Positions 7,436-14,657 of a DNA stretch of 64,000 bases are shown in pieces. The notes beneath the pieces were generated by a model, which saw only the letters and a program-made list of their open reading frames with translations, searched no databases and was not told the DNA's origin. Within the stretch, counting starts at the first letter, position 1; every line of letters begins with the position of its first letter. The DNA comes from Bacteroidales bacterium. GTDB lineage: Bacteria > Bacteroidota > Bacteroidia > Bacteroidales > UBA932. The DNA lies in the NCBI GenBank assembly GCA_017442315.1, contig JAFRZX010000030.1, positions 1 to 64,000 of the forward strand, read 5' to 3'. Made by a program: the position numbers and the translations under genes.

Positions 7436-9644
7436 ATTAATATCCTTCTATCGGGCTCCGATTTCCAATTGTAAGCCTGAGAAGGAAATGTCCCTGAGGG
7501 AAATACATGATTTCATCAAGAATGGGCGATCTGGGATTGTGATAAAACTACGCGGTATCAAGGATGAGAAGGAGGCTAGAGCATACAAGGCCAGCAAGTT
7601 TGATCACTGTACATTCTCTGGAATCTTTACCCACCGTAAGGAGGATGGGCTGGTACAGCATTCCGGACTTCTATGCCTGGACTTTGATCATCTGGATGAC
7701 GTGGAGTCAGTCTTTCAGAAGCTGATATCAGACCCGCGTTGCCCTACAGCACTACTCTTCAGGAGTCCGTCCGGAGATGGGTTGAAGTGGGTTGTGCCGA
7801 TAGATGTGGATCAGATGTCCCATGAGGATTGGTTTTATGCACTGTCGTCATATGTCCACGACACATACGGGTTGGAGGCTGATAATCACTGCAAGGATGT
7901 GTGCCGTGCATGCTTCCTTCCGCGTGATGTCAACGTGTATATGGACGAAGAAGTATTCTCGAAACCTTTGTTTGCTCCGTATGCTGTCTCGTCAGACCCA
8001 GAGCCTGTGCGAGAAACGGTTGCTGGAGATGACTCCTTCGAGGCTGTGGTCGAAAGGATTGAAGATGTCCAGGTGGATATTGCTCCAGATTACAACCAAT
8101 GGCTGAGCCTGGGCTTTGCCCTTAGTGATCATCTTGGTGAGGACGGGCGCGAGTACTTCCATCGCTTGAGCAGGTTCAATCCGAAGTATGATGAGCAGGA
8201 TACGGATAAGCAATATGACAACTGTTTGAATGCCAGGAAAGATGGTATTACCATCGGTACCTTCTTTTACTTGGCGAAGAAAGCAGGGATTGACATAGGA
8301 AAGATTGAAGTCCAAATACCGGCTTTTACCCCACAGGTATATGATAATCTTCCATATCTGCTGCAACAGGTCTGCGACATGAGTCAAAGTGATGAAGAGG
8401 CGGACATGATGGCCCTGGGAGCCATTGCTGCCATCACGTCCACCATTCCAAACGTCAGCGGACAATACGGTGGAAGGAAGGTATTCCCTAATCTTTATAC
8501 CTATGTCGTAGCTCCTGCATCAGCGGGAAAGGGCCGACTGGCTCTCATCAGGTCTTTGGTTCAGCCTATACATGAGAGACTTAGAGAACTGAACAAGTTG
8601 GAATGGGAACAGTATCATGAGAGATTGACCGAGTATAAGCAATCCAAGGATCCAGATATGGAGAAACCAGTACCTCCTCCTCATAGACTGCATATAATTC
8701 CGGCCAATACAAGTGCGACAGCCATGTATCAGATACTTCATGACAATGGGGGAGTCGGTTTTGTGATGGAGACAGAAGGAGATACGCTGACTAACACTTT
8801 GGCTTCTGACCATGGAAACTATTCCGATGGACTGAGGAAATCCTTCCATAATGAGCCGGTGTCCTTTCTTAGGAGAACCAATCATGAATATGTGGAAGTG
8901 GTCAATCCGAAACTGTCGGTGCTGCTTTCCGGTACTCCTGGTCAAGTCAAGAAACTGATTCCTGATACAGAGAATGGTCTTTTCAGCAGGTTTATGTACT
9001 ATCATCTCCCGATGAAACCTCAATGGAATGATGTCTTTGCAGATTCCACAGATGTCTCGCTGGATGAAAAGTATGCAGACCTCGGAAGAATTTGGTATGA
9101 AGTCTATCAGCGAATCTCAGAAATAGAACAGATTAACTTTTCCTTTACTCCTGACCAGCAGGCGCAGTTCAATGCTCACTTTGCATATCTTCACGAAGAA
9201 TACTTTCGCAGATATGGTGAAGGCTTCCTCCCTTCCGTCCGCCGAATGGGACTGATTGTATTCAAGATATCGATGACATTATCCCTCATGCGATGTCTGG
9301 AATATGCTGATGAAAAGGTCGATTTCATCTGCGAGGATGTCGATTTTCAGACAGCCCAAACCATCGGTGACATCCTCTTGGAACATGCTGCGAAGCTCTA
9401 CTCGACTTTACCGGTATCTGCGTCAGGAAGTAAACAAGGATATAGGCAAGTGGAAGCTGAGAGAAAACAGAAAGTCTACCGTGCACTACCGGAAATCTTT
9501 CAACGTAAGGAGGCCATAGAAATAGGTAAAAAGAACGGCGTCTCGCAGAGTACTATCAAGCGCTGGCTTGATACACCTCAATTTATCCATTTAGGTTTAG
9601 GTAAGTATGCCAAAGTTCTCACATCTTATCCAGTGAACCAATGA
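7413..9644 (+). CDS. VirE-N/BT4734-like and DUF3987-type primase-helicase
   Basis: This 743-residue protein begins with a VirE N-terminal/BT4734-like primase-type domain (about 1-190; LLCLDFDHLDD supplies acidic metal ligands and SPSGDGLKW the basic motif). A primase C-terminal-like region follows (about 215-300). A DUF3987-type helicase/ATPase domain occupies about 320-680, with a P-loop-like APASAGKGR and a Walker B-like FVMETEGD. A small HTH-like end (NGVSQSTIKRWL) closes it. Such proteins convert transferred single strands or replicate excised element circles. The start overlaps the relaxase gene by 23 bp, which completes a tightly packed mob operon. Confidence 0.85.
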   Translation: MGRNIDAKLISFYRAPISNCKPEKEMSLREIHDFIKNGRSGIVIKLRGIKDEKEARAYKASKFDHCTFSGIFTHRKEDGLVQHSGLLCLDFDHLDDVESVFQKLISDPRCPTALLFRSPSGDGLKWVVPIDVDQMSHEDWFYALSSYVHDTYGLEADNHCKDVCRACFLPRDVNVYMDEEVFSKPLFAPYAVSSDPEPVRETVAGDDSFEAVVERIEDVQVDIAPDYNQWLSLGFALSDHLGEDGREYFHRLSRFNPKYDEQDTDKQYDNCLNARKDGITIGTFFYLAKKAGIDIGKIEVQIPAFTPQVYDNLPYLLQQVCDMSQSDEEADMMALGAIAAITSTIPNVSGQYGGRKVFPNLYTYVVAPASAGKGRLALIRSLVQPIHERLRELNKLEWEQYHERLTEYKQSKDPDMEKPVPPPHRLHIIPANTSATAMYQILHDNGGVGFVMETEGDTLTNTLASDHGNYSDGLRKSFHNEPVSFLRRTNHEYVEVVNPKLSVLLSGTPGQVKKLIPDTENGLFSRFMYYHLPMKPQWNDVFADSTDVSLDEKYADLGRIWYEVYQRISEIEQINFSFTPDQQAQFNAHFAYLHEEYFRRYGEGFLPSVRRMGLIVFKISMTLSLMRCLEYADEKVDFICEDVDFQTAQTIGDILLEHAAKLYSTLPVSASGSKQGYRQVEAERKQKVYRALPEIFQRKEAIEIGKKNGVSQSTIKRWLDTPQFIHLGLGKYAKVLTSYPVNQ

Positions 9645-9693
9645 GCCAATGAACCTATGAGAGGGGCCATCGGCTCACTGGCTCATTGGCTCA
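9642..9693 (+). terminator. Long inverted repeat at the end of the mob operon
   Basis: Two 19-nt arms (9642-9660 and 9675-9693, three mismatches) form a strong stem with a 14-nt loop. The stop codon of the primase gene (9642-9644) lies inside the first arm. No T-run follows, so it may be a Rho-type or processing end rather than a classical intrinsic terminator. Confidence 0.5.
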
Positions 9694-9786
9694 ATATCAA
9701 AAGTCTCTGCTGAGTGTGCAGATTTTGTAGTACTTGGTCAATTTTTCTTCAAGATTCTTCCGTTTTTCCTTTAAAACTTAGCGAAC

Positions 9787-9817
9787 TTTGTCCAATTCTT
9801 CCGATTTACTAAATTTG
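9787..9817 (+). promoter_or_regulatory. Bacteroidetes-type promoter of the AraC gene
   Basis: A perfect TTTG (9787-9790), 19-bp spacer, TAAATTTG (9810-9817) arrangement matches the phylum consensus. The -7 box ends only 7 bp before the ATG at 9825, so the transcript would be leaderless or nearly so. Confidence 0.75.
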
Positions 9818-9824
9818 CAGAGTC

Positions 9825-10640
9825 ATGTTGGAAGAAATAGAACTTTTGGATAGCGGAAGTATCCTGAAAGGACTCCGCTTCCCTCATAAGATAAAGAATG
9901 TTACTCAGATTGTGATTACAGCCGGACAATTCTCTTGCCTGGTGGATTTCCGCATGTGGTCACTGAAAGCTCCGGCAGTGGCTCTATTCCTGCCAGGTCA
10001 GGTGGTAGAGTCCATAGAGCTTGATGAGGATTTCGCCGGGTTCGGTATGGTCGTCAGTCAGAATTTTACTGATTCATTAAATCTCCCTGTCAGCCTTCAG
10101 GAAAGACTATTCATAAAGGATACGCAGTTCTATAGCGTTTCGCCAGAAGTTATAGATGTCCTTACATCTGTATATAGGCAAGTGTCGAGTTTGATGAAGC
10201 AGCCGGACAATCCATATAGAGAAGAAATCATAAGACATCTTTTTTCTGCTCACTATTATGGTCTTGGATATTATATGCACGGACTTCAGAGCCAACCTTC
10301 CACAATGACTGCCCAACAGGAGAAATGTGAAAGATTCATGTCGCTTGTTGCCGAGAACTTCAAGACTCAGCGCGACATCGGTTTCTACGCCGACAAACTT
10401 TGTGTTACCAGCAAATATCTTTCGACAATGCTCAAGCAGGAGACCGGCATGACAGCTTTGGACTGGATAGAAAAGCATGTAGTCCTATATGCAAAAAGCT
10501 GTCTTTCGTCAACCTCGATGACCATTCAGGAAATCAGTGACGAGTTGGATTTCCCGTCTCAGTCAGTCTTTGGCAAATACTTCAAGAGAGTCGAAGGTAT
10601 GTCCCCCAAAGCATACCGCCAGTCCTTATCGAAAGACTGA
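9825..10640 (+). CDS. AraC-family transcriptional regulator
   Basis: This 271-residue protein has an N-terminal cupin-like sensing half (about 1-150) and a C-terminal double-HTH AraC domain (about 170-268). The first HTH includes IGFYADKLCVTSKYLSTMLK and the second TIQEISDELDFPSQSVFGKYF, followed by the conserved MSPKAYR. It is the only regulator in the cargo region. It converges with the SDR gene, the last gene of the leftward cassette, with 25 bp between. It probably controls that cassette, possibly through the inverted half-sites at 13428-13499; this is inferred from position. Confidence 0.9.
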   Translation: MLEEIELLDSGSILKGLRFPHKIKNVTQIVITAGQFSCLVDFRMWSLKAPAVALFLPGQVVESIELDEDFAGFGMVVSQNFTDSLNLPVSLQERLFIKDTQFYSVSPEVIDVLTSVYRQVSSLMKQPDNPYREEIIRHLFSAHYYGLGYYMHGLQSQPSTMTAQQEKCERFMSLVAENFKTQRDIGFYADKLCVTSKYLSTMLKQETGMTALDWIEKHVVLYAKSCLSSTSMTIQEISDELDFPSQSVFGKYFKRVEGMSPKAYRQSLSKD

Positions 10641-10665
10641 CGGTAATGTTACTTGATCTTGACGA

Positions 10666-11676
10666 TCAGATCTTTCCGTTCTCCTTGAGCCACAGGATCT
10701 GGTCTCTCAGAGTGACTTCCAAAGGCCTTGTAGTATAGCCAAGTTCCTTTTCTGCCTTGCTATAATCGAACTGATTGTTTCTCTTGAGATTATAGACAGA
10801 AAAAGTCGTCATCATCGGCATCTCGCCGGTCTTTGCAGCCTTTTTCTCCATTCTCTTGGCGATTCTTTCTGCAAGGTCTATCGGCAGGAAGAATTTGACG
10901 GGCTGGCACCCTGCTTCCTTTACGAGGATCTTATTAAGTGTCTTGAACCTTATGACCTCGTTTCCGAGAATGTATCCTTCTCCTATTCTACCCTTATCTG
11001 CCGCAGCAATACATCCTGCAGCAAGGTCGCGCACATCCACAAGATTGAAAGAACCGTTGATTCCTACTGGCATCTCACCCTTGATTATCTTGATAATAGT
11101 AGATGTAGTCTCGCTTATTGCATGGTCGTTCGGTCCGAAAATACCAGTTGGATATACCACGCAAGCCTTCAATCCCCTCTTCTTTATGGCTGTATACACA
11201 TTGTTGGTAGCCATTGCCTTGCTCTTGCTGTACCATCCTTCAAGTTCGTCGAGATTTACTTCTTCGACTTCCTTGATCTTCTGTCCATGAGGAAGTTCCG
11301 GAATTGCTCCCGTTGAGCTCACATATACTAGTTTCTGGCATTCAGGATGCTCAAGACACATATCCACGATATTCTCTGTACCTCCTACATTTACGTCAAG
11401 GACAAGTTTGCGGTAGTATGGATTTACAGTTACCATACTTGCCACATGGATACATATCGTCTCAATACCTTCCTCTACAGTGAAGAATGGCTCCAATGAA
11501 GCCTTGTTGCAGAGATCGCCATAAAAAATCTCCACTTCAGATGGAATATACTTTGCTGACTTGTCGCCCTCAAGGACGAAAGCTCTTATCTTTTCACCGC
11601 GCTCCAGAAGCTGTGCGCAGACATTCGAACCCAGGAAACCGGCTGCTCCGGTCACGAGATATACTTTGTTTGTCAT
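10666..11676 (-). CDS. Extended SDR: NAD(P)-dependent epimerase/dehydratase-like protein
   Basis: This 336-residue protein has an N-terminal Rossmann fold with the extended-SDR nucleotide motif (VTGAAGFLGSNV, residues 8-19). The catalytic Ser lies in VYVSSTGA and the YxxxK motif in WYSKSKAMA; PTGIFGPND follows, as in epimerase/reductase members. It could act on a nucleotide sugar, a flavonoid-like ketone or a lipid-linked substrate, and the family alone does not tell. It is the last gene of the leftward cassette starting at 13352, 20 bp after the gene before. It is the only clear enzyme in the cargo. Confidence 0.88.
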   Translation of the reverse strand: MTNKVYLVTGAAGFLGSNVCAQLLERGEKIRAFVLEGDKSAKYIPSEVEIFYGDLCNKASLEPFFTVEEGIETICIHVASMVTVNPYYRKLVLDVNVGGTENIVDMCLEHPECQKLVYVSSTGAIPELPHGQKIKEVEEVNLDELEGWYSKSKAMATNNVYTAIKKRGLKACVVYPTGIFGPNDHAISETTSTIIKIIKGEMPVGINGSFNLVDVRDLAAGCIAAADKGRIGEGYILGNEVIRFKTLNKILVKEAGCQPVKFFLPIDLAERIAKRMEKKAAKTGEMPMMTTFSVYNLKRNNQFDYSKAEKELGYTTRPLEVTLRDQILWLKENGKI

Positions 11677-11696
11677 GATTAAGAATCTTATGTTTA

Positions 11697-12107
11697 TTAT
11701 GCCGATATTTCTGCAATCTTATGTCTGCTGCCGGCCTCCAGTACGTCACTGTCTTCAGTTACGGTCTTCATGAACGGATGCCTGAAATGCAAATAGTCCT
11801 CAATGAGGTTATTGACGAATGCAGTGATATCTTCCTGGCTGCACATATCTTCCCTGTACTCAATAGAAAGTATATTCTTCCAATATGAGACCCCTACCAT
11901 ATTCCTTGTGCCTCTGATGCTTTTCCTTCTGCTTGGGTTGTTCATCATAGGAGGTGGGGCGACGATGTTATCTATTGTCATCACCCTTCCTCTGATCTCC
12001 ATCACCCTTTTGTTCAGAAAAGGCATTCTTCCGAAAGTCTGCTTCAGTCCATACATCAGACATACATGATGAAGAGATTCCTCAAATATCACCGTCACAG
12101 TCTTCAT
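11697..12107 (-). CDS. Hypothetical 136-residue protein of the cargo cassette
   Basis: I do not recognise this protein. It has no signal peptide or membrane helix. It is mixed alpha/beta, with a basic segment NPSRRKSIRGTR in the middle and acidic ends. It starts 2 bp after the stop of the secreted coiled-coil gene and ends 20 bp before the SDR gene, so it is very likely translated as part of the same operon. Confidence 0.7.
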   Translation of the reverse strand: MKTVTVIFEESLHHVCLMYGLKQTFGRMPFLNKRVMEIRGRVMTIDNIVAPPPMMNNPSRRKSIRGTRNMVGVSYWKNILSIEYREDMCSQEDITAFVNNLIEDYLHFRHPFMKTVTEDSDVLEAGSRHKIAEISA

Positions 12108-12109
12108 GA

Positions 12110-12454
12110 TTACTGATTGTTCTTCGCCTCGTCAATCCTCTTCTGAGCTGCTTCCTGGCGTGCTGCTGCCTCTGCCATCTGCTGCTGGTATTCCTGCTCC
12201 TGAACCATCTTACGAACCTCGGGATTTCTCTTAGCTTTCTGTTCCTGATAGAAAGCCTTGGTCTCCATCTTCTGAGCCTTGAAGTTGGCCCTATCAATCT
12301 CTCTCTGTCTCTTTGCGCTTTCCTTCATGTCGCGGAAAGCCTGCTTGAAGAATCCCGGCTTCTCTGTCTCCTGTGTCTGTTCCTGAGCTATAGCTCCTGT
12401 TGTGATGCCTGTCATAAGGGCGGCAACACCCATGATCTTCATAAACTTCTTCAT
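12110..12454 (-). CDS. Secreted Gln/Glu/Lys-rich coiled-coil protein
   Basis: This 114-residue protein has a clear type I signal peptide (MKKFMKIMGVAALMTGITTGAIA, cleaved after AIA near residue 23). The remainder is highly charged and helical, with Gln-rich heptad-like stretches, so it is a periplasmic coiled coil. There is no catalytic motif. It lies between the 11-residue-repeat protein and the unknown 136-residue protein in the leftward cassette. A scaffold or chaperone-like role for the co-encoded outer-membrane barrel is possible but unproven. Confidence 0.75.
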   Translation of the reverse strand: MKKFMKIMGVAALMTGITTGAIAQEQTQETEKPGFFKQAFRDMKESAKRQREIDRANFKAQKMETKAFYQEQKAKRNPEVRKMVQEQEYQQQMAEAAARQEAAQKRIDEAKNNQ

Positions 12455-12480
12455 GTCTTTTTCTTTTAAAATATGTGCAA

Positions 12481-12696
12481 TTATTTTTCTGTTTCGTCTC
12501 TTTCTTCAGGAATCTCAATGATTTCCTCTTCTACGTCAAGGAATTTCTCCACGAACTTGTCCTCGATCTTCTGGTAGGTGCCGACTACGGCATCCTCTAT
12601 CTTCTGGTATGTTCCCACAACCGTATCTTCAATCTTTTGATATGCACCGACTATGGTATCCTCGATCGTTGTCTTCTTTGGTTTAAGCGTTGCCAT
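12481..12696 (-). CDS. Small protein of 11-residue amphipathic repeats
   Basis: This 71-residue protein consists largely of four 11-residue units of the type KIEDTVVGTYQ, followed by an acidic tail. Eleven-residue periodicity suits an amphipathic right-handed helix, as in LEA-like or lipid-surface helices. Comparable KIED/VVG-YK repeats are known to me from small proteins of gut Clostridia, so the family may cross phyla. It has no signal peptide. It lies 11 bp after the barrel gene and 26 bp before the coiled-coil gene. Confidence 0.75.
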   Translation of the reverse strand: MATLKPKKTTIEDTIVGAYQKIEDTVVGTYQKIEDAVVGTYQKIEDKFVEKFLDVEEEIIEIPEERDETEK

Positions 12697-12707
12697 TATT
12701 ATTTGTA

Positions 12708-13352
12708 TTAGAATGTGTATGCTACTCCGAGTTTGATATTATGCATGTGCTTTCCTTCAAGATGTCCCCAGAATCCGAGCTGATACTCATATCCAACCTT
12801 CAATGAGAATCTTGCGATATCAAGACCCACTGCCGGACTGGCAAATGTTCTGACACCAAGGTTTGTTATGTCTGCGATCGCTCCTCCCCTGAGGCTGACG
12901 AATGGGCTGGCAAGAGTCTTCATGAACGAATACTTGATATCTGCGAAAACGGGAACGAAGTAAGATGCATTCCAGCTTGATTCGGAAGTATCTGCCTGCT
13001 TTGTCAGTTCCGCTCCGAATCCTGCACCTCCACCGACATAGAGTCCGTTTCCGAAACTGAATCCGTGTGATGACGCAATACCCCATACCGACTTGCCGGC
13101 CCACGAGAGTTCGATATCTGCACGATAGCCCCTTTCATATCCTACATTGATCATGTAGGCAGGCTTCTGTGCCTTTTTCGCCAGTCTCTGCTCTTTCTTG
13201 GCCTCACGGTCGATCGACGGCTTTTCTTTTACAATGATTACGAGGGTGTCAGACTCGTTTCTGCTTACCTTGATGGTATCTGCATTGTTCTGCGCCGATA
13301 GCGCTGCGCCTGAGAATGCAATGGCGCAAATGATTGTCAAAATTCTTTTCAT
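12708..13352 (-). CDS. Outer-membrane beta-barrel protein, first gene of the cargo cassette
   Basis: This 214-residue protein has a type I signal peptide (residues 1-20, ending ALSAQ). A short charged periplasmic stretch follows (KEQRLAKKAQK), then about eight alternating beta strands rich in Gly and aromatic residues, ending in the outer-membrane signature GVAYTF with a terminal Phe. It is a small barrel of the OmpA/OmpW-like size class. No plug, TonB box or enzymatic motif is seen. It heads the leftward operon 13352-10666. The upstream gap carries candidate regulator half-sites. Confidence 0.82.
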   Translation of the reverse strand: MKRILTIICAIAFSGAALSAQNNADTIKVSRNESDTLVIIVKEKPSIDREAKKEQRLAKKAQKPAYMINVGYERGYRADIELSWAGKSVWGIASSHGFSFGNGLYVGGGAGFGAELTKQADTSESSWNASYFVPVFADIKYSFMKTLASPFVSLRGGAIADITNLGVRTFASPAVGLDIARFSLKVGYEYQLGFWGHLEGKHMHNIKLGVAYTF

Positions 13353-13427
13353 CTCTTTACTACACTAATTTTACGGCAGCAAAGGTATGGCAAGAGAATG
13401 AGGATTATTTTTCAGAAAAACCGACAA

Positions 13428-13499
13428 ATTGGTCAGTTTTGCCAAAACTTAAAATCAGATAAGAAATAATAGCTTAACTCTTTGGCATATCTGACCAAT
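13428..13499 (-). promoter_or_regulatory. Inverted half-sites upstream of the cargo cassette
   Basis: A 9-bp sequence ATTGGTCAG (13428-13436) recurs in inverted orientation at 13491-13499, 54 bp away. A near-palindromic GTTTTGCCAAAAC lies between them (about 13436-13448). Paired distal half-sites upstream of the first cassette gene would suit looping by the AraC protein at 9825. Inference only. Confidence 0.35.
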
Positions 13500-13511
13500 C
13501 AAAAAGAAAAA

Positions 13512-13540
13512 TCCGCCAACTGAATCATTCAGCTGGCGGA
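13512..13540 (-). terminator. Strong intrinsic terminator (leftward) with no gene in front of it
   Basis: Two 14-nt arms (13512-13525 and 13527-13540, one mismatch) are followed, reading leftward, by a T-rich run. It would stop leftward transcription coming from higher coordinates. The only gene material there, the MFS remnant, lies on the other strand, so its original gene seems to have been lost. It also insulates the cassette promoter. Confidence 0.7.
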
Positions 13541-13576
13541 GTCCTCACCTTCTCGATATGGTCATCATGGGAGTAT

Positions 13577-14079
13577 ATGCATTGGTTCATTATAGCTGCA
13601 TTGCTGGTAATATGGTTCATTGTAATCATCTACTATAAAGGCATATCCATAATGCCACGCCTACCGCTACTGGGCATCGACTGGATCGGAATGCTCCTGT
13701 GGAGTGCCACAGCCATGTCCATCCTGTTCATATGCGTATATGGCGAGCATTATGACTGGTGGCAGTCTGACCACATCTGCTTTGCAACTGCATTCGGCCT
13801 TGCGGCTCTTGGACTAAACCTGTACAGAGCCACATTCCTGAGGCATCCATGCATTTCTCTTCAGATATTCAAGATGCCTATAGTCTGGAAATGCGTGGCG
13901 ATCATCCTTGTGATGGACCTCCTTCTGGCACCTTCGCACTTCTGGTCATACTGTTGTTACGATACAGTAGCTTCCGCCCTCTTCGCGTCATCGAGCCTAC
14001 CTACCGCTTCATATACAACTTCTGCAAGAAAGAAGTCTTCGCTCGCTTGCGCGTGCGGCGAGTAAAACAGATTTCGTAA
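13577..14079 (+). pseudogene. Remnant of an MFS transporter (DHA2-like), frameshifted and internally deleted
   Basis: Residues 1-115 of the open frame read like the middle of a 14-helix DHA2-type efflux transporter: helices near FIIAALLVIWFIVIIYY, GMLLWSATAMSILFICVY and KCVAIILVMDLLLAP, with the loop RLPLLGIDWIG. There is no proper N-terminus. After about 13930 the hydrophobic frame jumps to the frame ending at 14079 (VILLLRY, then a basic tail), while the first frame runs into a low-complexity end at 14065. It is too short to be functional (a full protein is about 500 residues). It sits at the right edge of the element. Confidence 0.7.
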
Positions 14080-14236
14080 TTCGTATTTATTTAAGAGGTG
14101 CAATCCCCGGCATTTCTGTCGGGGATTCGTCGATTATATAAAGCGGCACCAAAAAGGACGGTCATATGTGAAAAACCGCCTCAGATGCCCTGTACGATAC
14201 GGGTGGAAATAATGAAAACTAAACAAAATTCAGAAT
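14080..14236. other. Non-coding right-end region of the element
   Basis: No gene is seen. The only structure is a perfect 8-bp inverted repeat (14102-14109 with 14120-14127) that could be a weak terminator for the transporter remnant. Confidence 0.5.
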
Positions 14237-14259
14237 TTTCAAGTTCCCCTAAAGTTCCC
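14237..14259 (+). repeat. Right terminal direct repeat (putative integrase/excisionase arm site)
   Basis: This is a perfect 23-bp match to 330-352 in the same orientation, 49 bp inside the right att repeat. It pairs with the left copy as a likely arm site. Confidence 0.7.
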
Positions 14260-14270
14260 TAGAATCAAAA

Positions 14271-14299
14271 AAGCACTTACGAAATTTTCGTAAGTGCTT
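14271..14299 (-). terminator. Element-borne replacement terminator for tRNA-Met
   Basis: A 14-bp perfect stem (14271-14284 with 14286-14299) is followed, reading leftward, by six Ts. It lies 10 bp beyond the tRNA-Met 3' end, inside the element. It mirrors the ancestral terminator left at 148-170, so the element brought its own terminator for the gene it entered. Confidence 0.82.
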
Positions 14300-14308
14300 G
14301 ATTTTCAA

Positions 14309-14353
14309 GTAGCGGGACGCAGGATTGAACTGCGGACCTCATGATTATGAATC
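14309..14353 (-). repeat. attR: 3' part of the intact tRNA-Met gene
   Basis: This is identical over 45 bp to attL at 175-219. Here the sequence continues into a complete tRNA, so the integration reconstituted a functional gene. Confidence 0.92.
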
Positions 14354-14383
14354 ATGCGCTCTAACCAGCTGAGCTATCCCGCC
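14310..14383 (-). tRNA. tRNA-Met (anticodon CAT)
   Basis: A complete 74-nt cloverleaf: acceptor GGCGGGA/TCCCGCT with a terminal G-U pair and discriminator A, D arm GCTC/GAGC, anticodon stem CATGA/TCATG with loop TTCATAA, variable loop, and T arm with TTCAATC. CCA is not encoded. A CAT anticodon can also mean lysidine-modified tRNA-Ile2; the elongator-Met assignment is the more likely one. Its 3' half is the attachment site of the element. Confidence 0.93.
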
Positions 14384-14401
14384 ATTATGTTGTAGAACTT
14401 G

Positions 14402-14472
14402 TTGAGATAGAAGGACTCGAACCCTCACTGACAGAGCCAGAATCTGTAGTGCTACCATTACACCATATCTCA
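14402..14472 (-). tRNA. tRNA-Gln (anticodon CTG)
   Basis: A 71-nt cloverleaf: acceptor TGAGATA/TATCTCA, discriminator A, anticodon stem ACAGA/TCTGT with loop TTCTGGC (anticodon CTG), and T loop TTCGAGT. CCA is not encoded. It lies 18 bp upstream of tRNA-Met on the same strand and is probably co-transcribed with it from the promoter at 14504-14534. Confidence 0.93.
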
Positions 14473-14503
14473 ATTTGGCTTCCCATTTGGAATTTTGGGA
14501 TTG

Positions 14504-14534
14504 CAAAGGTATGAATGTTTTGTGAAATTACAAA
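14504..14534 (-). promoter_or_regulatory. Promoter of the tRNA-Gln/tRNA-Met operon
   Basis: Read leftward it shows TTTG (14534-14531), a 19-bp spacer and TACCTTTG (14511-14504), a full match to the Bacteroidetes consensus, 31 bp upstream of the tRNA-Gln 5' end. Confidence 0.82.
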
Positions 14535-14657
14535 ATTTTTTAAATAAAAATATTATAGGCTTCCCAGTCCGGCTGTTTTAACCCTGATAATCAACAGGTC
14601 TTGCGTCGAGTGAAGATTGTTGTTCAGCTCGGCAGGATTGCTTGTAGGCGATTGGGT

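Larger units (their letters stand above)
175..14353. mobile_element. Integrated mobilizable element in tRNA-Met(CAT), about 14.1 kb
   Basis: The element is bounded by the 45-bp tRNA-derived repeat (175-219 and 14309-14353). Inside each end lies a copy of a 23-bp direct repeat (330-352 and 14237-14259). The integrase gene lies next to attL. The mobilization core runs from 4824 to 9644 (DUF3853-like, likely oriT, MobC-like, relaxase, primase-helicase), and the cargo from 9825 to about 14080. No coupling protein or type IV secretion genes are seen, so I call it mobilizable rather than self-transmissible. The relaxase and integrase reading frames are intact; the only obvious decay is the MFS remnant near the right end. 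Confidence 0.9.

Noticed and set aside
4824..9644. Self-transmissible conjugative element
   Set aside because: No coupling protein, VirB4-type ATPase or other Tra pore genes lie between the att sites; only mobilization functions are present.
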